Notes under the pieces: generated by a model
What the model saw: the letters and a program-made list of their open reading frames with translations, nothing else
What the model was told of the DNA's origin: nothing
Databases searched by the model: none
Translations under genes and position numbers: made by a program
Source of the DNA: Brockia lithotrophica
Lineage (GTDB): Bacteria; Bacillota; Bacilli; Thermicanales; DSM-22653
DNA: 64,000 bases
NCBI GenBank assembly: GCA_003050565.1
Contig: PEBW01000003.1
Span: 213,347 to 277,346 of the forward strand
Direction: 5' to 3'
Shown: one piece after another, positions 1-8,099 of the stretch
How the letters are laid out: every line of letters starts with the position of its first letter
Position numbering within the stretch: position 1 is the stretch's first letter

Positions 1-106
1 CCTTGAGGTCTTCGCGGAAGCGCGACTCCGGCCGAACCTGGTCGGGTTCCACGTTGAGGCGTTCGACGATCACGCCCTTGATCTTCTCGAAGAGTTCGTC
101 GCTCAT
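1..106 (-). CDS. acpP: Acyl carrier protein (partial, 3' end outside window)
   Basis: The first 35 codons of acyl carrier protein, the 4'-phosphopantetheine-bearing carrier of type II fatty-acid synthesis. The visible start, MSDELFEKIKGVIVERL followed by NVEPDQV, is typical of ACP. The Ser of the DSL attachment site lies beyond the window edge. An AAGGAGG ribosome binding site sits just upstream of the ATG. It is the last visible gene of the fapR-plsX-fabH-fabD-fabG run, 131 bp after fabG, and may have its own extended -10 promoter. Confidence 0.93.
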   Translation of the reverse strand, partial: MSDELFEKIKGVIVERLNVEPDQVRPESRFREDLK

Positions 107-128
107 GGGAAGGGCACCTCCTTGGGGG

Positions 129-137
129 ATTATACCA
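129..137 (-). promoter_or_regulatory. Extended -10 promoter candidate for acpP
   Basis: Reads TGGTATAAT on the minus strand, matching the TGnTATAAT extended -10 form, with no clear -35. The predicted start would leave a leader of only about 16 nt. It could boost acpP over the rest of the operon. Inference from motif only. Confidence 0.4.
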
Positions 138-237
138 CAGTCCGGGCAAGGTCCGCCTGGCAGGACGAGGCCGAGAGGCGAAAGGCACCTCGCCTCTGCA
201 GCGCGAGGAGCCTCCGCTGCCGTCCGTTCGGCAGCGT

Positions 238-981
238 CTACGTGACCATGCCCCCGTCGACGACGAGAACGTGCCCGGTGATGTACGCGGCGTCGTCTCC
301 GGCCAAAAAGCGGACGGCACGCGCCACATCCTCGGGAGAACCGAACCGCCCCGCGGGGATCAGGCGGAGGAGGGCCTCCTTAGCCGCCTCGGGAAGCGAC
401 TCCGTCATGTCCGTCTGGATGTACCCCGGGGCTACGGCGTTTACGGTGATCCCGCGGCTCGCGAGCTCCTTCGCCGCCGCCTTGGTGAGCCCGATGAGTC
501 CGGCCTTCGCCGCGGCGTAGTTTGCCTGACCCGGATTGCCCACGAGGCCGACGACGCTCGCGATGTTTACGATGCGCCCGCGGCGCGCACGCATCATGTG
601 CTTTGCCGCGGCGCGCATGAGGTAGAAAGGCCCCGAAAGGTTCGTCCGGAGCACCTCCTCCCACTCCTCGTCCTTCATGCGCAGGAGGAGGTTGTCGCGC
701 GTGATCCCCGCGTTATTCACGAGGATATCCAGGCGCCCAAAGCGATCCAAGGCGAGGGAGACGAGCCGTTCGGCCTCTTCGGGTCGGGCCACATCCCCTT
801 GCTCCGCAAAGGCTTCCGAACCCAGGCCGCGGATTTCCTCCACCACGGCTTCCGCCGCATCCCGCCGACCGCGGTAGACGACGAGAACGCGTGCCCCGCC
901 CCGGGCGAGTTCGAGGGCGATCGCCCGCCCGATCCCCCGCGAGGCACCGGTGACGAGGGCGACCCTCTCGGCAAGCTCCAC
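238..981 (-). CDS. fabG: 3-oxoacyl-[ACP] reductase FabG
   Basis: NADPH-dependent reduction of 3-ketoacyl-ACP in the elongation cycle; cytosolic short-chain dehydrogenase fold. Visible are the cofactor motif TGASRGIG near residues 11-18, NNAG in the 80s, YAAAK with the catalytic Tyr and Lys near 154-158, and a VDGG C-terminus. The 247 aa length fits the family. The GTG at 981 is chosen over the in-frame GTG three codons upstream because AAAGGAGG lies 8 nt before it and overlaps the upstream codon. Starts 48 bp after fabD. Confidence 0.95.
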   Translation of the reverse strand: MELAERVALVTGASRGIGRAIALELARGGARVLVVYRGRRDAAEAVVEEIRGLGSEAFAEQGDVARPEEAERLVSLALDRFGRLDILVNNAGITRDNLLLRMKDEEWEEVLRTNLSGPFYLMRAAAKHMMRARRGRIVNIASVVGLVGNPGQANYAAAKAGLIGLTKAAAKELASRGITVNAVAPGYIQTDMTESLPEAAKEALLRLIPAGRFGSPEDVARAVRFLAGDDAAYITGHVLVVDGGMVT

Positions 982-1029
982 GTAGGTCACCTCCTTTGGG
1001 ACGAAGTCCCGGAGAAACTCCGCACGTGC

Positions 1030-2019
1030 TTACGCGTCTTCCTCCACGTCGTTCGCGCTCCGAAGACGACCCGCGACGACCTGCGCTCCTGCCAGCGAGG
1101 CGACGTTGTACAGAGAAAACCCGGGATCCGTCTCGCGCACGAGCCCCGTGAGGACGCTCCGCGGGCCCACTTCCACGATCGTTTCCACGCCGAGGGCGCG
1201 GAGGGCGCGGACCGCATCCACCCAGCGCACGGGGCGAACGAGCTGTTCGAGAAGCGCCTCCCGAAGCTCCGCAGCGCTTCGCACGGGACGTGCCCAGGCG
1301 TTCACGAGGACGGGCACCGAAGGCTCCCTCAGGGCGACCTCGCGAAGGACCCGTCCCAGCTCCTTTTGGGCCGTCGCCATGTAGGACGAGTGGAAAGGAC
1401 CTGCAACGCGGAGGGGGACGACGCGCGGCGCGCCGAGCGCAAGGAGGCGGCGGCTCGCTTCCTCCACGCCCGCCGCACGCCCGGAGATGACCACCTGCTC
1501 CGGGGAATTCAAATTGGCCGCCTCCACGCCGAACGCTTCGCCGAGGGCGCTCACCTCTCGGCACACGGACTCCACAACTTCCGGCGAAAGGCCGACCACG
1601 GCGGCCATCGTCCCCGGATTTTGCCGCGCCGCCTCCGCCATCGCCAACCCCCGCGCGTGCGTGAGGCGAATTCCCTGGGCGAAGTCGAGGACGCCGGCGG
1701 CGTAGAGCGCCGCGTACTCGCCCAGGCTGTGACCGGCGACCACGACGGGGGGAGGGGCGCCGAGATCCCGAAGGGCGTCGAAGAGGAGAGTCTCCACGAG
1801 GAAAAGCGCCGGCTGGAGGACGACGGTCTCCGTGAGCTCCGCTTCGGGACCGCGGAGGACGACCTCCGCGAGGGAAATCCCCGTAAGGTCCTCCGCCAGG
1901 CGGAAGCGCTCGCGTGCCCACGGAAGCGCCTCCCAGAGGTCTCGCCCCATCCCCACCTTCTGCGCACCCTGGCCGGGAAAGACGTAGGCGACGGAAGGGA
2001 GGGAAAGGTCGCGGCTCAC
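1030..2019 (-). CDS. fabD: Malonyl-CoA:ACP transacylase FabD
   Basis: Transfers malonyl from CoA to ACP for chain elongation. The N-terminal FPGQGAQ motif and the nucleophile elbow GHSLGEY are both present, and 329 aa is slightly longer than usual (about 310). The GTG start overlaps the fabH TGA as GTGA, which implies translational coupling. Placed between fabH and fabG as in many Bacillota fap operons. Confidence 0.95.
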   Translation of the reverse strand: MSRDLSLPSVAYVFPGQGAQKVGMGRDLWEALPWARERFRLAEDLTGISLAEVVLRGPEAELTETVVLQPALFLVETLLFDALRDLGAPPPVVVAGHSLGEYAALYAAGVLDFAQGIRLTHARGLAMAEAARQNPGTMAAVVGLSPEVVESVCREVSALGEAFGVEAANLNSPEQVVISGRAAGVEEASRRLLALGAPRVVPLRVAGPFHSSYMATAQKELGRVLREVALREPSVPVLVNAWARPVRSAAELREALLEQLVRPVRWVDAVRALRALGVETIVEVGPRSVLTGLVRETDPGFSLYNVASLAGAQVVAGRLRSANDVEEDA

Positions 2020-3065
2020 GGCTCCGCCTTCCCCCGCGCAAGCGTCGCCGTCTCAAACTCCCCGGTCCCCAGCGGGGAAGGAACGCTCCAGCGAAGAACG
2101 GTTGCCGCCCACGTGAGCCCTCCGCCGAAGGCGACGAGGAGCACGACGTTTCCCGGAGAAAGGCGACCAGCGCGGTACGCTTCGTGCAACGCCACGGGCG
2201 TCGAGGCGGCCGACATGTTGCCGTACCGGTCGAGGTTTACGACGACCTTTCCGGAAGGGAGCTGAAAGCGCTCCTGCGCCGCGTCGATGATACGATAGTT
2301 AGCCTGGTGCGGCACGAGGAGGTCGAGGTCGTCCTTGGTAAGCCCCGCGCGCCGAAGCGCCTCCTCCGAAGCTTCCGCCATGATCCGCACGGCAAACTTG
2401 AAGACCTCGCGCCCGTTCATCTTGAGGAAGTGCTGGCGCTCCTCTACCGTTCGACGGGATGCGGGGAGGCGCGATCCCCCGGCGGGGAGTACGAGGAGGT
2501 CGGCCCCCCCACCGTCCGCACCCAAGACGAATGAGAGGAACCCGCCTTCGGCCACCGGTCCGACTACCGCCGCCCCCGCGCCGTCCCCGAAGAGGACGGC
2601 CGTAGTGCGGTCCTCCCAATCCGTGATCCGCGAAAGCACTTCCGCCCCGACCACGAGGACGTGGCGCGCCCGACCGGACTCGACGAAGGAGGCGGCGACG
2701 GCGAGGCCGTAGATGAACCCCGAACACGCCGCAGACATGTCGAACGCCCAGGCGTTCCAGGCGCCGAGCTTGCGCTGAAGGAGCGCGGCGGTAGAGGGGA
2801 ACACGTGGTCCGGCGTCGTCGTCGCCACGAGGATCCCGTCCAGATCTGCCGGACCGATTCCCGCCACTCGGAGCGCCTCTTCCGCCGCAGGATGGGCGAG
2901 GTCGGAAGCCGCCTGATCTTCCCGGGCGATGCGCCGTTCGCGGATCCCCGTACGCGTCCGGATCCACTCGTCGGAGGTGTCCATCCGCCTTTCGAGGTCG
3001 AAATTCGTGAGCACCTGCTCGGGGACGTAGGCCCCCGTCCCAAGAATTCCCGCGCGTACGGCCAC
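2016..3065 (-). CDS. fabH: Beta-ketoacyl-ACP synthase III FabH
   Basis: Condenses acyl-CoA with malonyl-ACP to start fatty-acid synthesis. The catalytic Cys is in SAACSGF, the His in VPHQAN and the Asn in RYGNMSA. The open frame continues upstream to 3143, but the GTG at 3065 has a GGGGGTGA ribosome binding site and gives the canonical start MAVRAGILGTGAYVP. The 349 aa product has a C-terminal extension of about 25 residues (ending GKAEP) beyond the usual family end; its role is unknown. Confidence 0.94.
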   Translation of the reverse strand: MAVRAGILGTGAYVPEQVLTNFDLERRMDTSDEWIRTRTGIRERRIAREDQAASDLAHPAAEEALRVAGIGPADLDGILVATTTPDHVFPSTAALLQRKLGAWNAWAFDMSAACSGFIYGLAVAASFVESGRARHVLVVGAEVLSRITDWEDRTTAVLFGDGAGAAVVGPVAEGGFLSFVLGADGGGADLLVLPAGGSRLPASRRTVEERQHFLKMNGREVFKFAVRIMAEASEEALRRAGLTKDDLDLLVPHQANYRIIDAAQERFQLPSGKVVVNLDRYGNMSAASTPVALHEAYRAGRLSPGNVVLLVAFGGGLTWAATVLRWSVPSPLGTGEFETATLARGKAEP

Positions 3066-3155
3066 GCGCTCACCCCCTACACGAACTCTCGGAAAACCGC
3101 ACACCGCTTCGGCAACTTCGGGTTGCAGGCCCGGACCGGGCACGCGGTCCCCACC

Positions 3156-4235
3156 TCAGATCCTTTCTCCCGTCCCGTCGCCCCCCGATCCGGATTCGGG
3201 GGGGATTTCGCCCCTCCCCGCCGCCAGGCTCTCGACCAGCTTCTCTTGGAGGTCCGCAGCGAGAAAGCGGCGGATCGTGCGGAGGGCGGCAACGAAGGCC
3301 TGCGCGTCGCTCGATCCGTGCGCCTTAAACACGGGACGCTTGAGGCCGAGGAGGGGAGAGGCGCCGTACTCCTTGTAGTCGAAACGACGCAAGACCTGCT
3401 TTACCGCCGGCAGCGCGAGAAGGGCGCCGAACCTCGCGCGTAGCGTGGACGTGAGCGCCTCCTTGAGGGCGTCGAGGGCGAACTGCGCCGTTCCCTCCAC
3501 CGCCTTGAGGAAGACGTTTCCGCTGAATCCGTCCGTGACGACGACGTCGGCCACGCCGAAGAGTACGTCTCGCGCCTCCACGTTGCCTACGAAGTTCACC
3601 GCAGGCGTAGAGCTGAGGAGGCGGTAGGCTTCCTTTGCCAGGGCGTTCCCCTTCCCTTCTTCCACACCCACGTTGAGAAGCCCGACGCGCGGACGTTGGA
3701 CGTCGAGGACGAAGCGAACGTACGTCTGCCCCAGGAGGGCGTAGTCGAGCAGGTGTTGGGGCTTCGCGTCTACGTTGGCGCCGACGTCCAGGACGAGGAC
3801 GCCACGGCCGTCGGCCGTGGGAAACACGGGGGCGAGCCCCGGACGCTCCACGCCCCGGATTCGCCCTACCTTGAGCAGTCCCCCGGCCATGACCGCCCCC
3901 GTACTCCCCGCACTCAAAAAGGCGTCCGCCTCCCCGGCGGCGAGGAGCTCCAGTCCGCGGGCGATGCTCGCGTTGGGCTTGCGCCGAAGCGCGCGCACCG
4001 GTTCCTCTTCGTTGGCGATCACCTCCGGGGCGTGCACGATCCTGCAGCGCCCCGCCTCCGAAGCGAGCCCCTGCCGGACGAGCGCCCCGCGCAAAAACGT
4101 CTCATCTCCGAGGAGGAGAAACTCCAGCTCGGCGAAGTCCTCTCGCCCGCACACCCGCTTCAGAGCTTCCAGAGGAGCCTCCGGCGCGTAGTCTCCCCCC
4201 GCCACGTCCCACGCGATCCGCCAGCGCCCGCTCAC
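3156..4235 (-). CDS. plsX: Phosphate acyltransferase PlsX
   Basis: Makes acyl-phosphate from acyl-ACP for phospholipid synthesis; peripheral membrane enzyme. The N-terminus WRIAWDVAGGDYAP matches the family's IAVDAMGGDxAP signature with some drift. GSTGAVMAGG and DVGANVDAKP are also typical. 359 aa. The GTG start overlaps the fapR stop (GTGA). A 90 bp gap separates it from fabH. Confidence 0.93.
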   Translation of the reverse strand: MSGRWRIAWDVAGGDYAPEAPLEALKRVCGREDFAELEFLLLGDETFLRGALVRQGLASEAGRCRIVHAPEVIANEEEPVRALRRKPNASIARGLELLAAGEADAFLSAGSTGAVMAGGLLKVGRIRGVERPGLAPVFPTADGRGVLVLDVGANVDAKPQHLLDYALLGQTYVRFVLDVQRPRVGLLNVGVEEGKGNALAKEAYRLLSSTPAVNFVGNVEARDVLFGVADVVVTDGFSGNVFLKAVEGTAQFALDALKEALTSTLRARFGALLALPAVKQVLRRFDYKEYGASPLLGLKRPVFKAHGSSDAQAFVAALRTIRRFLAADLQEKLVESLAAGRGEIPPESGSGGDGTGERI

Positions 4236-4828
4236 GACCGGTCCCCCCGCGCATGGGAAATCTCCTGCACGACGAACTCTCCGGAAAACACGGTTTCCCG
4301 CACGCCCTCCGGTCGCAGAGCCTCCGTGACGACGCGGACTCGCCGGCGCGGCCCGTCGCGGAGGACTACTTCCGCCTGCGCCACGAGGCGATCCCCCACA
4401 CGGGCGGGGCGAAGAAAGCGGACGCTCGCAGAAACCGTGACGGCGAGGGGGGCATCGACGAGCGCCACGGCGAGAGAATTCGCCTGCGCAAAGAGGATGT
4501 GCCCGCGGGCGATGTCCGCGTGGCGAAAGGTGTGGACGCGTTCCACCGCGAGGTGCGAACGCCCCCGTTCCTCGAGCCGAAGCTCCTCCAAAACGCCAAA
4601 GAGGTCCTCTTCCACGAGAGAGCGGAGGGAGGCGACTTCTCCTTGGGCTACCCGGCTCACGCGCGCGCGCATCTCGGGGATCCCGAGGGCGTGACGATCG
4701 AGGCGGATCGTCTGCACGCTCACTCCGAAGCGCCGGGCGAGTTCGTCGTCCGTGAGGAAGGGATCTTCCTCGAGAAGGCGTACGAGCTGCGCCCGCCGCT
4801 CCTCGCGGCGGGATCGCCCCCGGCGCAC
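4232..4828 (-). CDS. fapR: Fatty-acid/phospholipid synthesis repressor FapR
   Basis: Malonyl-CoA-responsive repressor: an N-terminal winged helix (DDELARRFGVSVQTIRLDR) and a C-terminal hot-dog domain (ARGHILFAQANSLAVAL). The frame is open to 4963, but the GTG at 4828 gives MRRGRSRREERRAQL, which aligns with the start of Bacillus FapR as I recall it, and a 198 aa protein close to the family length. The ribosome binding site there is weak. Any start further up would place the operator at 4905-4921 inside the gene. First gene of the fap operon. Confidence 0.92.
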   Translation of the reverse strand: MRRGRSRREERRAQLVRLLEEDPFLTDDELARRFGVSVQTIRLDRHALGIPEMRARVSRVAQGEVASLRSLVEEDLFGVLEELRLEERGRSHLAVERVHTFRHADIARGHILFAQANSLAVALVDAPLAVTVSASVRFLRPARVGDRLVAQAEVVLRDGPRRRVRVVTEALRPEGVRETVFSGEFVVQEISHARGDRS

Positions 4829-4904
4829 CTGCGCCCGAACGGAAGGAGAGTGTTGAGAGGATTCTCCCGTTTTTTTCCCCTCCCCCCGGCGCGGGCTGAC
4901 GGAA

Positions 4905-4921
4905 TTAGCACCAGGTGATAA
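4905..4921 (-). promoter_or_regulatory. FapR operator
   Basis: A 17-bp imperfect palindrome, TTAGCACCAGGTGATAA on the plus strand, with arms TTAGCACC and TTATCACC (7 of 8 identical). It agrees with the Bacillus FapR site TTAGTACCTRNTACTAA at about 13 of 17 positions. It lies 77-93 bp upstream of the preferred fapR start, just downstream of a weak candidate promoter (TTGTGC, 17 bp, TAAAGT). This is where autoregulation of the fap operon is expected. Confidence 0.75.
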
Positions 4922-4932
4922 AAGCTCCTCCT

Positions 4933-5238
4933 TCACTTTACACCACCCCGTCCTTCCGCACAAGAGGTCAACGCGATTTCTGCAAACAAGCGGTACCCCG
5001 ATTCCGTGAAGTGGATCCCATCGGCACCTACGTAGCTGCGGAAGTCCTCCCGGCTTAAGAGAAAGGCGCCGCGCAGGGGAACGTACGGAACCCCCAAGCG
5101 CTGGGCAACCCAGGCCACGGCCAGCGCGTAGCGCTCATGCCACCAGTGGATGCGCGTCACGGTGCCGAGCCACCTCAGGATCGCCTCGGCGCGCTCCGGG
5201 GGGGCCCGGGCGATCCAGGCGAAGTACCTCTCCGCCAC
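4933..5238 (-). pseudogene. Remnant of an SGNH/GDSL hydrolase, N-terminus missing
   Basis: The C-terminal end GADGIHFTESGYRLFAE is the SGNH-hydrolase block V with the catalytic Asp and His. The frame stays open upstream to about 5325 and encodes PIFLVPPPLVAERY, an internal strand of the same fold. No in-frame GDS nucleophile block is found, and the rpmF terminator lies immediately upstream. The frame without its first half cannot be an active esterase, so I read it as a decayed gene. A short GTG-started peptide of 101 aa cannot be excluded. Confidence 0.6.
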
Positions 5239-5363
5239 GAGGGGAGGAGGGACGAGGAAGATCGGTCCTGCGCGGACGAGCGGATTTCCAAGGGAAAGGC
5301 CCGGTCGCGACTTCAGCGTACCACAATTTCGCTCTCCCGAACGGGGTCGAGAACGTCCGAACG

Positions 5364-5394
5364 AAAAAGCCGCAAGGGATGATTCCCTTGCGGC
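5364..5394 (-). terminator. Rho-independent terminator after rpmF
   Basis: A perfect 11-bp stem (arms 5369-5379 and 5384-5394, loop of 4) is followed on the minus strand by five T. It starts about 60 bp after the rpmF stop and ends the DUF177-rpmF transcript before the fap operon. Confidence 0.9.
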
Positions 5395-5456
5395 CGACCG
5401 CCCGGGGAGATTACGGGTGTGAGGCGAAGAAGTTCGCGAAAGCCAGACGCGAAAGG

Positions 5457-5642
5457 TTATTCTTCGTCATCCGTGTCCAGGACGCGCACTCCCCTGTAGT
5501 ACCCACAGTGGGGGCAGACGCGGTGGGGAAGCTTGTACTCGCCGCACTGCTCGCAACGCACGAGCCCGGGAAGCTCCAACTTGTAGTGCGTGCGGCGGAG
5601 GCGCTTCTTCGTCTTCGAAGTCCTATGAAACGGTACGGCCAC
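5457..5642 (-). CDS. rpmF: 50S ribosomal protein L32
   Basis: Large-subunit protein of 61 aa starting [19 protein letters not shown]. It is the zinc-binding form, with Cys pairs CEQC and CPHC. It follows the DUF177 gene by 64 bp, the standard bacterial pairing, and is closed by a strong terminator. Confidence 0.97.
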   Translation of the reverse strand: MAVPFHRTSKTKKRLRRTHYKLELPGLVRCEQCGEYKLPHRVCPHCGYYRGVRVLDTDDEE

Positions 5643-5706
5643 GAAAGCTCACCTCGCCTCGATTTCCTTTCCCGCATTTCGCCAACGGCTTCGCCTAGGA
5701 AGGAGG

Positions 5707-6246
5707 TCAGTCCGATTCCTCGGGAATCAAGAGCGCGCGCAACGCCTCCAGGCGCGGATCGACCGCCTCGACCTTACAGCCGCACGGCCCTTCGTTGAGG
5801 TTTTTCCCGCACACGGAACACAAGCCCTTACAATCCTCCCGACAGAGGGGACGATCGGGGAGAGAAATGATGAGCCAGTCTTCCAGGTGCGGGAGGAGGT
5901 CGAAGGCGTCTTCCTCCACCCACTCGACGATCTCGCGCACGGGACGCTCTTCCGCAGGGGGAGGAGCGGCGCCGCGACGGAAGGCCTCGTCTACGGTTAC
6001 GCGAAACGATTGTTCGAACTCGCTCAGGCAGCGAACGCATGCGAGCCGCGCGGCAAAGGCGAGCGTTCCCGCCACGAAGACGGTTCCATCTTCCCACCAG
6101 GCAAATCCGTCGAAATGTGCCGGGGTGACTTCCCGCACCTCGGGCCGTGCGTACACTCGCTCCGATGGGGAAAAGGGGACGTAGAGCTCGAGCGGCGGAC
6201 GCCCCTCGAGGGCGCGCTCGCGGAGCTCGGAAAACGAAATGCGCAA
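5707..6246 (-). CDS. yceD: YceD/DUF177 family protein
   Basis: Conserved partner of rpmF, linked to 23S rRNA maturation in some bacteria. 179 aa. The N-terminus MRISFSELRERALEG, the central CVRCLSEF and the Cys-rich C-terminal segment around CREDCKGLCSVCG are typical. The start is a TTG preceded by GGGGGGAAGGA. Transcribed from a well-defined sigma-A promoter at 6279-6307. Confidence 0.9.
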   Translation of the reverse strand: MRISFSELRERALEGRPPLELYVPFSPSERVYARPEVREVTPAHFDGFAWWEDGTVFVAGTLAFAARLACVRCLSEFEQSFRVTVDEAFRRGAAPPPAEERPVREIVEWVEEDAFDLLPHLEDWLIISLPDRPLCREDCKGLCSVCGKNLNEGPCGCKVEAVDPRLEALRALLIPEESD

Positions 6247-6278
6247 CGTCCTTCCCCCCGCATCCAGATACGAGGGGT

Positions 6279-6307
6279 ATTGTATCCCGTCGTCGGCGCC
6301 GTGTCAA
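6279..6307 (-). promoter_or_regulatory. Sigma-A-type promoter of the DUF177-rpmF operon
   Basis: On the minus strand, TTGACA (6302-6307), a 17-bp spacer and TACAAT (6279-6284). The -35 matches the consensus fully and the -10 in five of six. The predicted start near 6272 is about 26 nt before the TTG codon. The -35 touches the start of the transposase remnant. Confidence 0.85.
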
Positions 6308-6525
6308 TGCGCAGGTCGTGCATTCTTGCAAATACCATCGGGTTTGGTGTCCGAAGTACCGCCGTCCCGTTCTCGAAGACGGGATGGACGTGCGGCTCAA
6401 GGAGATCCTCGTTGAGGTGGCGCGGGAGAGAAAGGCTGTGATCATCGACCTGGAGGTCATGCCGGACCACGTCCACCTGCTGGTAGTGGTGGATCCCCAG
6501 CTCGAAATCCACCGGCTAGTAAAGC
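6301..6525 (+). pseudogene. IS200/IS605-type TnpA transposase fragment
   Basis: About 75 codons of a Y1 HUH transposase without a normal start: KYHRVWCPKYRRPVLEDG, then LEVMPDHVHLLV with the metal-binding HxH. The frame loses similarity after IHRLVK, so the C-terminal helix with the catalytic Tyr is gone. Just past the break CGGCT/AGCCG (6513-6527) can form a small hairpin, perhaps an element-end relic. No second ORF (TnpB) is present. A dead remnant. Confidence 0.8.
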
Positions 6526-6547
6526 CGAGCCTTGCCAGAAGGTATAA

Positions 6548-6556
6548 TGGTACAAT
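6548..6556 (+). promoter_or_regulatory. Extended -10 promoter of the rhodanese gene
   Basis: TGGTACAAT overlaps a second -10-like TATAAT (6543-6548). No -35 is evident for either. It lies 70 bp before the ATG, directly after the transposase remnant. Confidence 0.5.
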
Positions 6557-6625
6557 AGAAACAAATGCGGCCCGCAGATCTCCTACGAGAATCCGGACGG
6601 GAACTGCCACCAAGGAGGGGGCAGG

Positions 6626-7144
6626 ATGCAGCGGAGACGCACACGTTGGATTCTCGCTACCTTCGTCGCGGTCCTCGCCTTTGCCCTCGTCCTCGTCGGC
6701 TGTGGAAAAACCCAAAGCGAAATCGTAAAGCCGCCCGAAGACGTCGCCAAGGCGAACCAGCCGCAATCCGTGCAGACGTGCGACGAGCAGGAAATCCTCC
6801 CCCAAAAGGTCGGTGACGACCAGAACGCCATGCGCTCCTCCTTCAACGCCGCCTACCTCGAACCGGACAAGGTCAAAGACGAGCTCGACGACTACTTCAT
6901 CGTCGACCTTCGGAAACCCGAGGATTACGATGCCGGCCACATCCCGGGCGCCCGCAACATTCCCGCTGCGGACATCCTCGCGAAGCTCGACACGTTGCCT
7001 AAAGACAAGCCGGTCCTCGTCTACTGCTACAAGGGGCAAACGGGTGCCCTCGTCACCGCCGACCTCCGCTCCCTCGGCTACGACGCCCACAACCTCTCGG
7101 GAGGCTTCGAAGCGTGGGTGGACGCCGAGTTGCCTGTGGATTGA
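6626..7144 (+). CDS. Rhodanese-domain lipoprotein
   Basis: Membrane-anchored sulfurtransferase-like protein of 172 aa. A basic N-terminus and hydrophobic core end in a lipobox (LVLVGC), predicting cleavage before Cys and display outside the membrane. A linker of about 50 residues leads to one rhodanese domain, with DLRKPEDYDAGHIPGA and the active loop CYKGQT carrying the catalytic Cys. The ribosome binding site is AAGGAGG. It stands alone and is closed by the terminator at 7282-7309. Likely handles sulfane sulfur or cyanide at the surface; the substrate is unknown. Confidence 0.88.
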   Translation: MQRRRTRWILATFVAVLAFALVLVGCGKTQSEIVKPPEDVAKANQPQSVQTCDEQEILPQKVGDDQNAMRSSFNAAYLEPDKVKDELDDYFIVDLRKPEDYDAGHIPGARNIPAADILAKLDTLPKDKPVLVYCYKGQTGALVTADLRSLGYDAHNLSGGFEAWVDAELPVD

Positions 7145-7281
7145 ACACCGCAGGATAAAACCCCGCTCAGGCGCAGACGGCCCCCGCGCCTTCGGGCGGT
7201 GGCGGCGGCGGTTGATCCGGAGAGGCGTTTGGTTACCCTTTCCCGCGGGTACTGGACGCGCACCGCAAAGGAGAGGTAAAT

Positions 7282-7309
7282 CGGCCGGGAAATTCCCGGC
7301 CGTTTTGTT
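7282..7309 (+). terminator. Rho-independent terminator after the rhodanese gene
   Basis: A GC-rich stem with arms CGGCCGGGAA and TTCCCGGCCG (7282-7302) is followed by TTTTGTTT. It ends against the stop codon of the convergent TorD-like gene. Confidence 0.85.
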
Positions 7310-7956
7310 TACCCGCCTTTCTTCTCTCCTGCGGGAGGATTCTCGGGTTCCGGCTCCTGGCGCAGGAGTTCCTCGAGCCAGGCGACGATTCGGGCGTAGC
7401 GTTCGCCCCGCGGCGTCGTTTCGAGTTCCGCGCGGAACTCGCCGAGCCAGTCGAGGTGTTCGCGGATGAACAGCCGGGCGGCTTCCGCTTCGCCGGCCTC
7501 GAAGAGAAAGGCGAGAAATTCGAGCTCGAGCGTGAGGTGATCGGGCATGCTCGCGTACTCGGGAGACAGGGCGATCCCCAACTCGTCGTACAGGTGGCGC
7601 ATGTGTACCGCAGGATCCCCGTAAAGGTACCCTTTCTGTCCCGCCATCGGAACTTCTGCCCCCGGATCTTCCGTCCACGGCTTGTAGATGGACTCCACCG
7701 GGGGGGCGTACGGGTGGATCGTGCCGGAGATGGCGCGGCGGTAGTCCTCCGCGAACTCTTCAAAGGACGGCCAGAGCTCGCGCAAATTCGGGGCCGAGGC
7801 CGTCACGGCGTACCCCGCCTCTGCAAACCAGCGGGCGAGTTCTTCGGGAAAGCGGGGAGAAGTGAATTCCCGGTAAAAACCTTCTTCGGGGGGCTTGAAG
7901 AACTCGGCGAAGAAACGGTAGAGCTCCGCCTTGGCGGAGCGGGAGCGGTCGTCCAT
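7309..7956 (-). CDS. TorD/DmsD-family molybdoenzyme chaperone
   Basis: All-helical cytoplasmic chaperone that folds and guards the catalytic subunit of DMSO-reductase-family enzymes. 215 aa. Family features are AELYRFFAEFFKPP at the start, YKPWTEDP in the middle and MPDHLTLELEFLAFL, which matches the conserved E/D-P-DH region. The open frame is longer, but the ATG at 7956 gives the normal family start and has GGAG 5 nt upstream. Last gene of the DUF5320-DUF134-polyferredoxin run, 143 bp after the ferredoxin gene. The client enzyme is not in the window. Confidence 0.83.
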   Translation of the reverse strand: MDDRSRSAKAELYRFFAEFFKPPEEGFYREFTSPRFPEELARWFAEAGYAVTASAPNLRELWPSFEEFAEDYRRAISGTIHPYAPPVESIYKPWTEDPGAEVPMAGQKGYLYGDPAVHMRHLYDELGIALSPEYASMPDHLTLELEFLAFLFEAGEAEAARLFIREHLDWLGEFRAELETTPRGERYARIVAWLEELLRQEPEPENPPAGEKKGG

Positions 7957-8099
7957 GCGTACTCCGGTCCGACGGCAGACAGTGAAGCGGTACGTCGAAC
8001 CGAACGCCACCTCCTCCTCCGATGCACTTCCCCTGCTCGCCCGGAAGCCCGAACGGACGGGGGCACATGTGCGCGCAAACCTGCGAACGGCCCGCTCCG

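Noticed and set aside
271-2265. Very long plus-strand open frame (664 codons) across fabG-fabD-fabH
   Set aside because: It is antisense to three well-recognised fatty-acid genes and is kept open by high GC. The product is Arg/Pro/His-rich without motifs.
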